Part shown: piece by piece, positions 24,902-34,111 of the stretch
Position numbering within the stretch: position 1 is the stretch's first letter
Layout: the number at the start of each line of letters is the position of its first letter
Assembly (NCBI RefSeq): GCF_014644435.1
Contig: NZ_BMKR01000025.1
Coordinates: 34,906-98,905 of the forward strand
DNA length: 64,000 nucleotides
Reading direction: 5' to 3'
Source: Paenibacillus albidus
Lineage (GTDB): Bacteria; Bacillota; Bacilli; Paenibacillales; Paenibacillaceae
Translations under genes and position numbers: made by a program
Notes under the pieces: model-generated
Database searches by the model: none
Told to the model about the DNA's origin: nothing
Seen by the model: the letters and a program-made list of their open reading frames with translations, nothing else

Positions 24902-26413
24902 TTACAGCCGGAACAGCTCCGTGATCACCGGCCCTGCGGGGGGGGCGCTTAAGTGAAGCCAGCTGTTGGTCTCCGGGCTGTAACGGTAGTCCCGGCTCCA
25001 TTCCTCTGCGTGCCGGGCCAGGTCCCGTACAGCGGAGATGATCCGCTGCACCTCCTGAAGGGTCATAATCGGATGGAGGGACAGCCGGATCCAGCCCGGC
25101 TTCAGGGACTGGTCTCCGGACTGGATCGCCTGAATGAAACGCGCGGACATTTCGGGACTGATTCCAAGCAAATGATGGCCATAAGGCCCGGCACAAGAGC
25201 AGCCGCCGCGGGCCTGGATGCCGTAGCGGTCGTTCAACAGCTTAACGGCCAGGTTATAGTGCATGTTGTCCATGATAAACGACACGATGCCGTGCCGCTG
25301 GGTCTGATTGCCTGCCAGCAGAGTGAGTCCCGGGATGCTGCGCAGTCCTGCGAGCAACTCCTGACACAATTCCTGTTCCCGGACTCTGATATAATGGCCG
25401 CCTCCATCCATGGCTTCCTTCAGGCGGAGACAGAGCGCGGTGCGGAAGGCCTGGAGAAAACCGGGAGTTCCGCTGTCTTCCCGGACTTCTATATCGTCTA
25501 TGTAACGCCGCCTGCCCCAGGAGTCAACCCAGACGACTGTACCGCCGCCGGGCTCATCGGGAAGCATGCTCCGGCAGAGACTGCCATCCATGATCAGAAC
25601 CCCCTGGCTGCCGGGGCCGCCCAGGAATTTATGGGGCGAAAAGAAGATGGCATCCAGCTTCTCGGCCTGCGCCCGGGGGTGCATGTTGATCGGCTCATAG
25701 GGGGCGCTGGCGGCAAAATCGACAAAGCAAACTCCGCCATGCCGATGCATGGCTGCCGCGAGACTGGAATAAGGGGTCTGGATTCCGGTGACGTTGGAGC
25801 AGGCTGTGAACGAGCCGATTTTGAGGCGCCGGTGCCGATACTGCCGCAGCAGCGCTTCAAGCTGCCGGACGTCCGTGTTCCCGTCCGCCCCCGGCGGGAC
25901 GGGAATGACATCTCCGACTCCTTCCTGCCAAGGCAGCAGATTAGAGTGATGCTCCATGTGAGTGGTGAAGATTACCGGACGTTCTTCACCGGATATCCCC
26001 GGCAGGCCCGGTTTCATCCAGTCCGGGAGCTTAAGACCCATGAGGCGCTGCAGCTTGTTCACCGCCCCGGTGGTGCCGTTGCCGCAAAAAAGCAGGACGT
26101 CCTGTGGTCCTGCGTTGACATGCTTTTTAATAATACGGCGGGCTTCATGGTAAGCGAGGGTCATCGTTAATCCCGTAGTATTGGATTCGGTATGCGGATT
26201 GCTGACATAGGGGCCAAAGTTCTCCTGAAGCTTGCGTTCTATCGGTTCATATAGCCGTCCGCTGGCGGTCCAGTCGGCATATAACAACGGCTGTCTGCCA
26301 TAAGGAGTGTCGATGGAATGCCGGATGCCGATAGTGTGTTCCCGAAATATTTCGAAATGCTCTTGCAGGGAGTCGGGTTTCTCTGCAGCAGAGGTACGAG
26401 TGAAGCTTAGCAC
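24902..26413 (-). CDS. Class V aminotransferase-fold PLP enzyme (cysteine-desulfurase-like)
   Basis: 503 residues from GTG 26413, chosen because GGAGG lies eight bases before it; a TTG two codons earlier is too close. The fold-type I core includes LYADWTASGRLYEPIE, GNGTTGAVNKLQRLMG, FTTHMEHHSNLLPW, FVDFAASAPY and the PLP lysine in FFSPHKFLGGPGSQGVL. A cysteine-containing segment GGCSCAGPYGHHLLG could act in sulfur chemistry. The protein is about 100 residues longer than SufS/IscS, with a C-terminal extension. Substrate uncertain. Confidence 0.85.
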   Translation of the reverse strand: MLSFTRTSAAEKPDSLQEHFEIFREHTIGIRHSIDTPYGRQPLLYADWTASGRLYEPIERKLQENFGPYVSNPHTESNTTGLTMTLAYHEARRIIKKHVNAGPQDVLLFCGNGTTGAVNKLQRLMGLKLPDWMKPGLPGISGEERPVIFTTHMEHHSNLLPWQEGVGDVIPVPPGADGNTDVRQLEALLRQYRHRRLKIGSFTACSNVTGIQTPYSSLAAAMHRHGGVCFVDFAASAPYEPINMHPRAQAEKLDAIFFSPHKFLGGPGSQGVLIMDGSLCRSMLPDEPGGGTVVWVDSWGRRRYIDDIEVREDSGTPGFLQAFRTALCLRLKEAMDGGGHYIRVREQELCQELLAGLRSIPGLTLLAGNQTQRHGIVSFIMDNMHYNLAVKLLNDRYGIQARGGCSCAGPYGHHLLGISPEMSARFIQAIQSGDQSLKPGWIRLSLHPIMTLQEVQRIISAVRDLARHAEEWSRDYRYSPETNSWLHLSAPPAGPVITELFRL

Positions 26414-26542
26414 GGGCAATCCCTCCAGCAGTAGGTTCTCTGAGATTGAAGCACCGGCGGTGCAGCCGTTTCTTCTTAGTCTCAGTATATGCCTGCCGGA
26501 GGAAATAGGTTAAAGCCCATGGGGGGACTATAGCGTCGGTGT

Positions 26543-27019
26543 TTAAATGAACAATTGCATGTCGCTTTCCAGAGCATCCTTCAAATAAGTGGCAGCATCG
26601 ATAATCTCAACCTCAGGCAGGAATTCCTCCGCTTTGAAGCCCATGATCTCAACAGAGAGCTTGCAGGCGTAGAACTTTATATTCTTTTTGCGGGCGCCCT
26701 TGAGAAAATGAATCAGCTTGGGCGCACCCTGGTCTTCCATCATCTCCTCAAGCATGAGCCGCCCGAGTCCGCTGAAATTCATCCGCGACAGCGGCAGCTG
26801 CTCCGGTCCCTTTGGGGTAAACACATCCATTAGCTTCTCGTAGATCGTCTTGTCCTCAAGTGTCATTTTCTCCGGATCACGAATCAGAAACAGGCCCCAG
26901 AAGGCAAAAAACATCGTCACCTCGCACTCAATCTCCCTGGCGGTGTTTGCCAGAATCAATCCGGCCATTGCCTTGTCATATTCGCCGCTGAACATCAGCA
27001 GATTCATTTTTTTGCCCAT
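26543..27019 (-). CDS. DsrE/DsrF-like family protein
   Basis: 158 residues. The N-terminal MNLLMFSGEYDKAMAGLILANTA and the cysteine motif FYACKLSVEIMGF (comparable to ACxMSMDxMG) mark the DsrE-like sulfur-carrier fold. The start at 27019 is preferred because GGAGGT is ten bases upstream; an ATG at 27037 lacks a ribosome site. No other sulfur-relay genes adjoin except the desulfurase-like enzyme downstream, which could be a functional partner; this is inference. Confidence 0.82.
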   Translation of the reverse strand: MGKKMNLLMFSGEYDKAMAGLILANTAREIECEVTMFFAFWGLFLIRDPEKMTLEDKTIYEKLMDVFTPKGPEQLPLSRMNFSGLGRLMLEEMMEDQGAPKLIHFLKGARKKNIKFYACKLSVEIMGFKAEEFLPEVEIIDAATYLKDALESDMQLFI

Positions 27020-27131
27020 ATCCGAAAAGACCTCCATCCCTGTGCTGTGATGCCCTTAGTATGGTTATGTCTTTACGAAGTATGCCTGGTCACAGAAATG
27101 TGAACTTTGGGTTCGCGGGCTGCCCTAACCT

Positions 27132-27155
27132 AAAAAAGCCCCCTTTCGGAGGCTT
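27132..27155 (-). terminator. Terminator of the minus-strand 27.2-29.7 kb genes
   Basis: Read on the minus strand: AGCCTCC-GAAA-GGGGGCT followed by TTTTT. The GNRA-like loop and T-run make it a convincing factor-independent terminator. Confidence 0.85.
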
Positions 27156-27194
27156 ACAGCTCTTGCACTCTGATTATCCGGGATAGATCACGCT

Positions 27195-27518
27195 TTATTC
27201 TGACTTCGGAGCGGAAGTATCCGGTTCTGGTTCGGCGGGACGGCGTAGATCATAACTACGGGCAGCCCACCAGATGCTGCCGGTAAACAACACGATGAGA
27301 CCCAGAATAATGGCAAAACGCCAATCGCCTGCCTTGAAGTTAAGCTGGAGTACGGTCAATACCAGGGCAACCTGGGTCCAGACCAGCGTTCTGCGGCGAA
27401 AAGCGGCAATATTCCCGGCCATCTTCGGCATGCTGCGGATGATGCGGTAGGCAATGAAGACCAGGATCAGGGCAAAAATTGCCGTGCCGGCCAATTCATA
27501 AGAAGTGAAAGCTTGCAT
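27195..27518 (-). CDS. Small membrane protein of unknown function
   Basis: 107 residues with three hydrophobic helices and a polar, Pro/Glu-rich C-terminal tail. No family is recognised with confidence. An AAAGGA lies ten bases before the ATG at 27518; ATG 27527 is an alternative. It follows the GGDEF-EAL gene on the same strand at 44 bases and shares its terminator, so they are probably co-transcribed. Confidence 0.65.
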   Translation of the reverse strand: MQAFTSYELAGTAIFALILVFIAYRIIRSMPKMAGNIAAFRRRTLVWTQVALVLTVLQLNFKAGDWRFAIILGLIVLFTGSIWWAARSYDLRRPAEPEPDTSAPKSE

Positions 27519-27562
27519 GGGTTCCATATCCTTTCGGTATCCCTTAAATTCTTTCGAGTGTA

Positions 27563-29707
27563 TCATATCATAAAGTTGCGGATTTCATCTGCAGGGAGCG
27601 GCTTGAAGAAATAAAAACCCTGAATGTTGGGACAGTGGTGTTTAATCAGAAAGTCAGCCTGTTCCGCGGTTTCGACTCCCTCGGCAATCAGATCATAATT
27701 CAGCTGTGAAGCTACGAAAACAATGGATTTTATAATGGTCTCATCAATCGTGCTGATCCCGATGCCTGAAATGAAGGTCCGATCAATTTTGATCTTGTTG
27801 ACGGGAAAATGCTTCAAATAATTCAGCGAGGAATATTTGGTGCCGAAATCGTCAATGGACACCTTGATCCCGCAGTCGCGCATTTGCTGAAGCAGTGGGA
27901 AATGTTCTTCCAGTAAGGCTGTGCTTTCTGTAATCTCAAATTCCAGCACCTCTGTATCCAATTGATATTGGTCCAGTACAGCGAACAAATCCTCAATGAG
28001 ATTGCGGTTGTAAAAACAGCTGTTGGAGATATTGATGGACGTCCGCAGCAGCGCCAGCCCTTCTTCCCTCCAGCAGCGGAGCTGGCTGCAGACCTCCCGC
28101 AGGACCCAATCCGTCAGCTGTGTCATTAATCCGGCTTCCTCTACCGCAGCAATAAAGGTGCCGGGGCCAATCAGCCCCTTTTCAGGATGATTCCAGCGGA
28201 TCAGGGCTTCCATGCCAATCATTTCGCCGCTGATAGCGTTGATCTGGGGCTGGTAATGAAGCACGAACTCTTTACGCTCCAGTGCGGTATGCAGGTATTT
28301 AGAGATCATTTTTTGCTGCTCCAGCTTCTCCCGCAGCTCCTGGTTAAAAAGGAAATAGCCAGCTTTCTCCTGCGACTTGGCCTGATACATGGCGATATCG
28401 GCGAATTTCAACAGATCCTCTTTATTCCGCGAGTGTTCCGGGTAGAGGGAGATTCCTATGCTGGTCGACATGCTGATCTGAGCCCCCTCAATCTCAGCTG
28501 TCTCTGCGACCAGCTCACTGATACGTCCGGCTATGACAGGGATGTCTTGCTGGGGCAGGTTCGCATACAGCATCACGAATTCATCACCGCCTGTGCGGGC
28601 GAAGTGAGTGAAGGGCAGAATGCCGGTATTCAGCCGCTGAGCCATGGTCTTGATGACCTGATCCCCCGTAAAATGGCCAAGGGAGTCGTTGATTTCCTTG
28701 AATTTGTTGAAGTCGAAAAAGAACAGGGAGTAGGTCTGTCCGGGCTTTGCAGATTGCAGCAGGCGTTCAAATTCATCCATGAAATACCTGCGGTTCGGGA
28801 TTTCGGTCAGTGGATCGAAATGGGCCAATCGCTCATACATCCGTTTGGACTCACGAAGGTCGTGGGTCCGCATGTTGACCATCCGCTCCAGTTCACGGTT
28901 AAAGCGGCTTTGATGCCAATAAATATAGACAATAAAAGCAATGATCAGGAGGAAGGCAAGATCTATCCAGAGTACACCCAGCAGCAGCTCTAGTCTTTTG
29001 TGGGGCTGAATGGATACACCCATCAGCCAGTGCTGGTTATAGAGCTGGACGGGTACAGTGATCTGCTTGTGCGGATCGGGAGGATTCAGTTGCCCAAACA
29101 AAAAAGAGTGATCTTCTGTAGTCACATACACTTCCGTGTTTTTGTGCGTGAATTCATTAAGAATGTCATCTACGCGCACAGTGACGGAGACAATACCGGC
29201 CAGGGCATCCCCGTTAAACAGAGCTTGCCGGATCACCATGCCATATTCGCCTTGAGCCAGCGTCCGGGGCCCATCAATGGTAATGCTGTGGGAACGGATG
29301 GTTTCCTGGACGAGACCCGGTGTTGACAAGGAGGCATCCAGGAACAGACTTTTATTGAGAATGGCTGAATTGCCGTCCGTTGGGTAGTAGTAACGGATCA
29401 GGCCATCCGGAGCCACTGCGATATTCATAACATTTCCGGATTGGTTGTATGCATTTTGCAGGTAGTTGTTGATGACGGAAGGTTCTGCATCGAAGCCAAC
29501 CGTTTGCATAAAAGAGCTGACGCCCCTTACAATCGAGATTCTTTCTTCCATGTTCGAGGTCAGCATCAAGGCCTTGGAGGATAGATCGGCTTTTTCAGTC
29601 CGGTATTCGCGGTCCACCGATAAAGAGTAGTAGTAGAACAATGAGATCTGCAGAGCGAGCGAGAAGACAAGGATGATTGTTAAAGGCTTTTTATTGATGA
29701 AAGCCAT
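27563..29707 (-). CDS. CHASE-GGDEF-EAL cyclic-di-GMP signalling protein
   Basis: 714 residues. Helix 8-26, an extracytoplasmic CHASE sensor (about 40-230, with NIAVAPDGLIRYYYPTDGN and GPRTLAQGEYGMVIRQ), helix 245-263, GGDEF domain with an intact RTGGDEF motif (about 371-377), then EAL with MEALIRW (499-505) and SIDDFGTKYSSL. Both active-site motifs look intact, so it could make and degrade cyclic-di-GMP. GGAGG precedes the ATG. No inhibitory RxxD motif is obvious before GGDEF. CHASE domains are thought to sense small extracellular ligands. Confidence 0.93.
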   Translation of the reverse strand: MAFINKKPLTIILVFSLALQISLFYYYSLSVDREYRTEKADLSSKALMLTSNMEERISIVRGVSSFMQTVGFDAEPSVINNYLQNAYNQSGNVMNIAVAPDGLIRYYYPTDGNSAILNKSLFLDASLSTPGLVQETIRSHSITIDGPRTLAQGEYGMVIRQALFNGDALAGIVSVTVRVDDILNEFTHKNTEVYVTTEDHSFLFGQLNPPDPHKQITVPVQLYNQHWLMGVSIQPHKRLELLLGVLWIDLAFLLIIAFIVYIYWHQSRFNRELERMVNMRTHDLRESKRMYERLAHFDPLTEIPNRRYFMDEFERLLQSAKPGQTYSLFFFDFNKFKEINDSLGHFTGDQVIKTMAQRLNTGILPFTHFARTGGDEFVMLYANLPQQDIPVIAGRISELVAETAEIEGAQISMSTSIGISLYPEHSRNKEDLLKFADIAMYQAKSQEKAGYFLFNQELREKLEQQKMISKYLHTALERKEFVLHYQPQINAISGEMIGMEALIRWNHPEKGLIGPGTFIAAVEEAGLMTQLTDWVLREVCSQLRCWREEGLALLRTSINISNSCFYNRNLIEDLFAVLDQYQLDTEVLEFEITESTALLEEHFPLLQQMRDCGIKVSIDDFGTKYSSLNYLKHFPVNKIKIDRTFISGIGISTIDETIIKSIVFVASQLNYDLIAEGVETAEQADFLIKHHCPNIQGFYFFKPLPADEIRNFMI

Positions 29708-29825
29708 GAATTGCCTCCAATATCAAAAAAATAGAAATGTCGATATTTGTCGTAGTCAAGTTGAATATAGCATGGCACTTTTGGGGCCTTTGTGCAAGAG
29801 GATTCTTAATATTTCTCTCTACAAT

Positions 29826-29881
29826 CAACAACGGATAAGTGCGCTGCTGCCAAAAGGCGGTCAGGCTCTTATCCGTTGTTG
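29826..29881. terminator. Bidirectional hairpin between acetate transporter and GGDEF-EAL genes
   Basis: Perfect 14-base arms CAACAACGGATAAG (29826-29839) and complement (29868-29881) around a 28-base loop. It is located downstream of the minus-strand transporter. Confidence 0.7.
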
Positions 29882-29918
29882 TTAAAGTGTAATGTATGGG
29901 ATCACATCGGGTGATGGA

Positions 29919-30542
29919 TTATTTCTTGAAAATGCGTAGCGGAGCGCCTACCGGCAGGAAACTGCGTCCAAAATGGGCATTCAGTACAGCTGCGCCGCAG
30001 CCATAAAGAGAAACAATGCCAATGGCTAGCTCAGACCAGGCAGCCAGCTTATGAAAGGATTCAGCAGCAATGCCAAAGGAATCAAAAGTCAGACCCAGAA
30101 ACAGAAAGTCAATCAGGATAAAGATGATCAACAGCACTCTGTTGGCTTCAACGGCTCCAATCGTCATGAACAGGGTGAAGATCAAATAACCAAGAAATAC
30201 AAAACCGAGCTGTTTGGTATCTACGCCGCTGGACAGGGTCTCCCCGAATACGCCGAGCTTGATCAGCCAGCTGCCGGCCATGCCGAACCAGAAAAAGGCG
30301 TAAGCGGCAAAAGCAGTCATGCCGAACGTATTATTGTGCTTGGCATCCTGAATGGCTGCGAACAGCTGGGCAAACGCGCCAAGAAAGATAGCCCAGGGAA
30401 TAACATAGCTGAGTCCTGTAGTGATTTCGAGCTTTTGCGAAGAAGCGACCAAGGTGACGATAGCCAGTCCAAACAGGCCGATGGCGCTAGGGTCGGCACT
30501 GACGATTTTGACAGACTGGGTAGGTTGGGATTGCGCTGACAT
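29919..30542 (-). CDS. Acetate/succinate uptake family transporter (GPR1/FUN34/YaaH)
   Basis: 207 residues with six membrane helices. It opens with a polar leader and ADPSAIGLFGLAIVTLVASSQ, the family's NPxPLGL-like motif in variant form, then FLGAFAQLFAAIQDAKHNNTFGMTAFAAYAFFWFGMA, which matches SatP/YaaH proteins. Such proteins move acetate or succinate with protons. GGAGG ten bases before the ATG supports the start. Monocistronic between two hairpins and flanked by two c-di-GMP enzymes; a functional link is not shown. Confidence 0.88.
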   Translation of the reverse strand: MSAQSQPTQSVKIVSADPSAIGLFGLAIVTLVASSQKLEITTGLSYVIPWAIFLGAFAQLFAAIQDAKHNNTFGMTAFAAYAFFWFGMAGSWLIKLGVFGETLSSGVDTKQLGFVFLGYLIFTLFMTIGAVEANRVLLIIFILIDFLFLGLTFDSFGIAAESFHKLAAWSELAIGIVSLYGCGAAVLNAHFGRSFLPVGAPLRIFKK

Positions 30543-30588
30543 AACAGTTAAAGCCTCCTGTATTTAAGTGAAATAGTGCTCATAACAA

Positions 30589-30611
30589 CAGCACCCTCAA
30601 AGAGGGCGCTG
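30589..30611 (-). terminator. Terminator of the second GGDEF-EAL gene
   Basis: Read on the minus strand: CAGCGCCCTC-TTT-GAGGGTGCTG followed by TTGTTAT. It lies 21 bases beyond the stop. Confidence 0.75.
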
Positions 30612-30631
30612 CCGCAAGCTTGCCTATCATA

Positions 30632-32983
30632 TCATATCCCCTTGAACTTGCCTATAATCTTATCCTCATTTATTTCGGAAGAGGGGACCGGTCTGCTGAT
30701 AAAATAGCCCTGCAGCTCATCGCTCCCGAGTCTGCGCAGAATATCGAATTGTTCCTGCAGCTCAATGCCTTCCGAGACTACCTGCAGCCCGAGATTGTGG
30801 GCCAGCTCAATAATGGCGTGAATCACCCGCTCATCCTGATGTTCCGGAGTGATCTCGGCGATGAAGGAGCGGTCGATCTTAATAATATCGACCGGGAAGC
30901 GCTGCAGGTAACTTAAGGAAGTAAAGCCTGTGCCGAAATCGTCCAGCAAGATCCGGAATCCGGCTGATCTGAGCGCTTGCAGGGATTGGGCAATGGTATC
31001 GCCGGATACCAGAATGCTCTCTGTGATCTCCAGCTCCAGACTTGCCGGAGGCAGATCAAATTCGTGCAGCAGTTCCTGGAGCGTCTCCAGCAGTCCAGGC
31101 TGCATCAGCTGTATGGCCGAGATATTGACGGCAGCGCTGAGGGCCAGACCTTCGGCACGGAAATGGCGCAGGTCGGAGCAGACCTGCCGCAATGCCCACC
31201 GGCCGATGCCTAGAATAGAACCGCTGGTCTCAGCCAGCGGAATGAACTCCGAAGGAGGAATTCTTCCGTAAGTGGGGCTGGTCCAGCGCAGCAATGCCTC
31301 CACTTTGGACACTTGAAGGGTGTGTGAGGACAGGATCGGCTGGTAGTACACCTCAAACTCCTCATTGCTGGCAGCAGAGAGCAATTGTTGGACCAGCACC
31401 TTCTTGCGCCGCACGCTTTCCTCCAGCTCCTCGGAATACAACATGACGTTGTTGCGTCCGTTCTCCTTCACCTGAAGCATGGCAAGGTCGGCCTGCTTGA
31501 CCAGAGCATTGGCATCTTCGCCATTCTGAGGATAGAAGCTGACACCGATACTGGCCGTATTGTACAGAAGATGACCATGAATCGGGTGAGGGGCTGCCAG
31601 GGCTTCCTGTATCCGGGTCAGCTCGGCGGCAAAATGCTCCGTATCCGCAGAGACGCCCGATAGAAGAATTGTAAATTCATCGCCGCCGAGCCTTGATACC
31701 ACATCATGCGGGCCAACCGTCTGTTGTAACCGGCGTGCCGTTTCCTGCAGCATCGCATCGCCGAAATCATGGCCCAGGGTGTCGTTGACAGTCTCGAAAT
31801 GATCGAGGTCAATGAACAGCAACCCAATTTGCTCTCGACTGGCCCTGGCGGAAGTAATGACTTCATTCAGCCGGGCAAAAAAGAGTGAGCGGTTGGGCAG
31901 CTGGGTCAGCGGGTCCAGCAGGGCCTGCTGACCCAGTTTCTTTTGTGCATGCTCCAGTGAAGCAAGCATCCGGTTAAACTCGTGCTCCACATCACTGAAT
32001 TCATCGGTACCGGAACTGTTGATCCGGATCGACAGGTCCTGACTGCTGCCAACGGACCGGATACTTCTGACGAGTGTAGAAATCCGCCCCAGAATATAGC
32101 GGTTGACAAAAATAAGAGTGAATATACACATCAGCAGGATGCTGACAAAATAGAAAAGCCGGTAGCGGATGATTGACGCAAGCCCGCTTTCGTAGATTTG
32201 ACGCGGCTGTTCCAAGGTAATGACAATACCAGGTTCGCCGAACAAATCATTGACCATCGTCTGAACGGACATTCCTTCACGGGTGACTGAGGTCGACCAG
32301 GAGCCGTCATCCGGGATGAGGTTGAGGAGTGCCGGCGATACCGGCTCTATCCAAAGCCCCAAGGCAGTGCCTTGCCCAATTCGCGTGAGCTCCTGGCGGT
32401 CCAGCCATCTTCCCGCAATGGCCGTTCCGCTTGCAGGCTTGTTCCGGGCCGTATCTACTATAGAGGTAACTGTAATCAGCATAGGTCTGTCTTTGAGCAG
32501 GACAACCCCTGATCTGGCGTTGCGCTGATCGGGGACAGGCGGCAGACTCTTGATCCGCGAATACAGCGCCAGCAGCTCGGGAGTGGGAGCGGTTACGGTT
32601 CGTGCCAGTGAATCGTACAATCCTGCATACACCGGCTGCCCGGACTTGTTCAGCAGCCCGAGCACATCGAAGTGATTGTTTTTGTAGGTGGAACTATCAA
32701 ATATAGCTGTCGCGGAAGGGTCCTCCACCTGGATAAGCTGCGTAGCCGTGTCTGCTAGTTGGTAGACTTCCTCGTCGGTGGAATAGTTCAACAGATGACT
32801 TGAAATCGTCTGCAAGTCCTCCTCATAAGAATAGAGGACGGTCTTAAGCTTGTTGTACAGTGCAGCTTCATCCAGATGCTCGAACCGGTTCAGCAGGATA
32901 AAATGCAGCAGCAGGTAGGTAACTCCTAAGCCGAATATTGCAATAAGCGTAACAAATATAATGATCTTTTTGCGCAGCTTCAT
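30632..32983 (-). CDS. CHASE4-HAMP-GGDEF-EAL cyclic-di-GMP signalling protein
   Basis: 783 residues. Helix about 5-25, an extracytoplasmic CHASE4-type sensor, second helix near 280-300, HAMP linker, GGDEF domain with RLGGDEFTILL, and EAL domain with KVEALLRW and LDDFGTGFTSLSYL. All catalytic motifs look intact. ATG 32983 is chosen because AAGGAG is seven bases upstream; the ATG five codons earlier overlaps that site. A second, differently sensing paralogue of the gene 1 kb downstream. Confidence 0.93.
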   Translation of the reverse strand: MKLRKKIIIFVTLIAIFGLGVTYLLLHFILLNRFEHLDEAALYNKLKTVLYSYEEDLQTISSHLLNYSTDEEVYQLADTATQLIQVEDPSATAIFDSSTYKNNHFDVLGLLNKSGQPVYAGLYDSLARTVTAPTPELLALYSRIKSLPPVPDQRNARSGVVLLKDRPMLITVTSIVDTARNKPASGTAIAGRWLDRQELTRIGQGTALGLWIEPVSPALLNLIPDDGSWSTSVTREGMSVQTMVNDLFGEPGIVITLEQPRQIYESGLASIIRYRLFYFVSILLMCIFTLIFVNRYILGRISTLVRSIRSVGSSQDLSIRINSSGTDEFSDVEHEFNRMLASLEHAQKKLGQQALLDPLTQLPNRSLFFARLNEVITSARASREQIGLLFIDLDHFETVNDTLGHDFGDAMLQETARRLQQTVGPHDVVSRLGGDEFTILLSGVSADTEHFAAELTRIQEALAAPHPIHGHLLYNTASIGVSFYPQNGEDANALVKQADLAMLQVKENGRNNVMLYSEELEESVRRKKVLVQQLLSAASNEEFEVYYQPILSSHTLQVSKVEALLRWTSPTYGRIPPSEFIPLAETSGSILGIGRWALRQVCSDLRHFRAEGLALSAAVNISAIQLMQPGLLETLQELLHEFDLPPASLELEITESILVSGDTIAQSLQALRSAGFRILLDDFGTGFTSLSYLQRFPVDIIKIDRSFIAEITPEHQDERVIHAIIELAHNLGLQVVSEGIELQEQFDILRRLGSDELQGYFISRPVPSSEINEDKIIGKFKGI

Positions 32984-33098
32984 GGTGCTCTCCTTCATAG
33001 TAATAGACTCTCAAGGAAATAAGTACCAGCCAGGATAGTGTACCATGTTCAGGTAATAATTTGCATGGCGAATCTCGCCCGGTTGTCGAAATTTGATG

Positions 33099-33125
33099 TA
33101 TAATAGTTACTGATAATTATTATCA
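33099..33125 (+). promoter_or_regulatory. -10 box and perfect Fur box before the UbiA-DUF6081-UbiA operon
   Basis: TATAAT at 33099-33104, then TGATAAT-T-ATTATCA at 33111-33125. The latter matches the Bacillus Fur 7-1-7 consensus (TGATAATnATTATCA) at every position and differs from PerR/Zur versions. It covers the expected transcription start. No good -35 was found. Repression under iron-replete conditions is inferred. Confidence 0.8.
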
Positions 33126-33162
33126 GATGAATTTTAATTATTTTGAGGAGATAAGCCTACAG

Positions 33163-34080
33163 ATGAACAAATGGACCTTATTTAAGAAAGCTTCCCGGTT
33201 TGGAGTTATTCCCGTTATGCTTATACCGATTGTCCTGGGCAGTGTGGGGGCTTATGTATGGGAGGGGACATTCCATCCGTTTTTATTTGGTATCACCTTT
33301 ATTGGAGGTGCGGCAGCACATTTATTCTCTAATATGGTAAATGATCTCTGGGACTTTCGCAACGGAACGGATGTGGAAGCGGAGCGTACGCCGGATATCG
33401 TCACTACAAACTCCGGATTTCTCTCCCGCGGTGTGCTTTCCGAGCGGACCTTTGCAGCTCTGACCTGGAGCCTGCTGGCTGTTGCGGTATTATGCGGCGC
33501 CCTGCTCAGCGTATACAGCGGGAGCGAAATTCTCTGGTTTGTAGCCGCAGGCGCTTTGATTGCCTATTTCTACGTAGCCCCTCCGCTGCGGTTTGGGTAT
33601 CGGGGCATGGGCTACAGCGAGGCGGCCATCTTCGCCGCCTTTGGACTGATGCCCGTACTCGGTTCCTATTTTGTCCAGACAGGGCAATTCAGCATGAAGC
33701 CGGTGCTGCTCTCTCTACCCGTAGGCCTGCTGACGACTTTGTTGCTGTTCAACCATCACTTTTTGCACTGGAAAGCAGACCAGCAAGCAGGAAAACGGAC
33801 ACTGGTAGTGGTATGGGGGGAGCGCAAAGCGCTTGTATTCTCGCGGATATTGCTCTATTTATCCTATGCCTCGCTTGTGGTATGTGTACTGCTGGACGTC
33901 CTTCCGTTCTATGCGCTGCTGGCCCTGCTGACGGCCATCCCGCCAGTCCATGTCTATCGTGGCCTTCAGCAGCATAATGCATCACCGGCTTATTTGCCGC
34001 TCATGGGAGCTTCGCTGCAGGCCTCTGTACGCTGCGGAGCGATTATGGCGGCCGCTTTGCTGGTACAAGCATTTATCTGA
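33163..34080 (+). CDS. UbiA-family prenyltransferase (first copy)
   Basis: 305 residues with eight or nine helices. The first aspartate-rich motif is NDLWDFRNGTDVEAERTPD (N/DxxxD type) and the loop YFYVAPPLRFGYRGMGY follows; the second conserved region is around HHFLHWKADQQAGKRTL. UbiA proteins attach polyprenyl chains to aromatic or quinone acceptors. ATG 33163 follows GAGGAG by 12 bases; an ATG at 33127 overlaps the Fur box and lacks a ribosome site. First gene of a three-gene unit with DUF6081 and a second UbiA. Confidence 0.88.
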   Translation: MNKWTLFKKASRFGVIPVMLIPIVLGSVGAYVWEGTFHPFLFGITFIGGAAAHLFSNMVNDLWDFRNGTDVEAERTPDIVTTNSGFLSRGVLSERTFAALTWSLLAVAVLCGALLSVYSGSEILWFVAAGALIAYFYVAPPLRFGYRGMGYSEAAIFAAFGLMPVLGSYFVQTGQFSMKPVLLSLPVGLLTTLLLFNHHFLHWKADQQAGKRTLVVVWGERKALVFSRILLYLSYASLVVCVLLDVLPFYALLALLTAIPPVHVYRGLQQHNASPAYLPLMGASLQASVRCGAIMAAALLVQAFI

Positions 34081-34111
34081 ACAAATCCATCCCCTGAAAG
34101 AGAGTGATTTC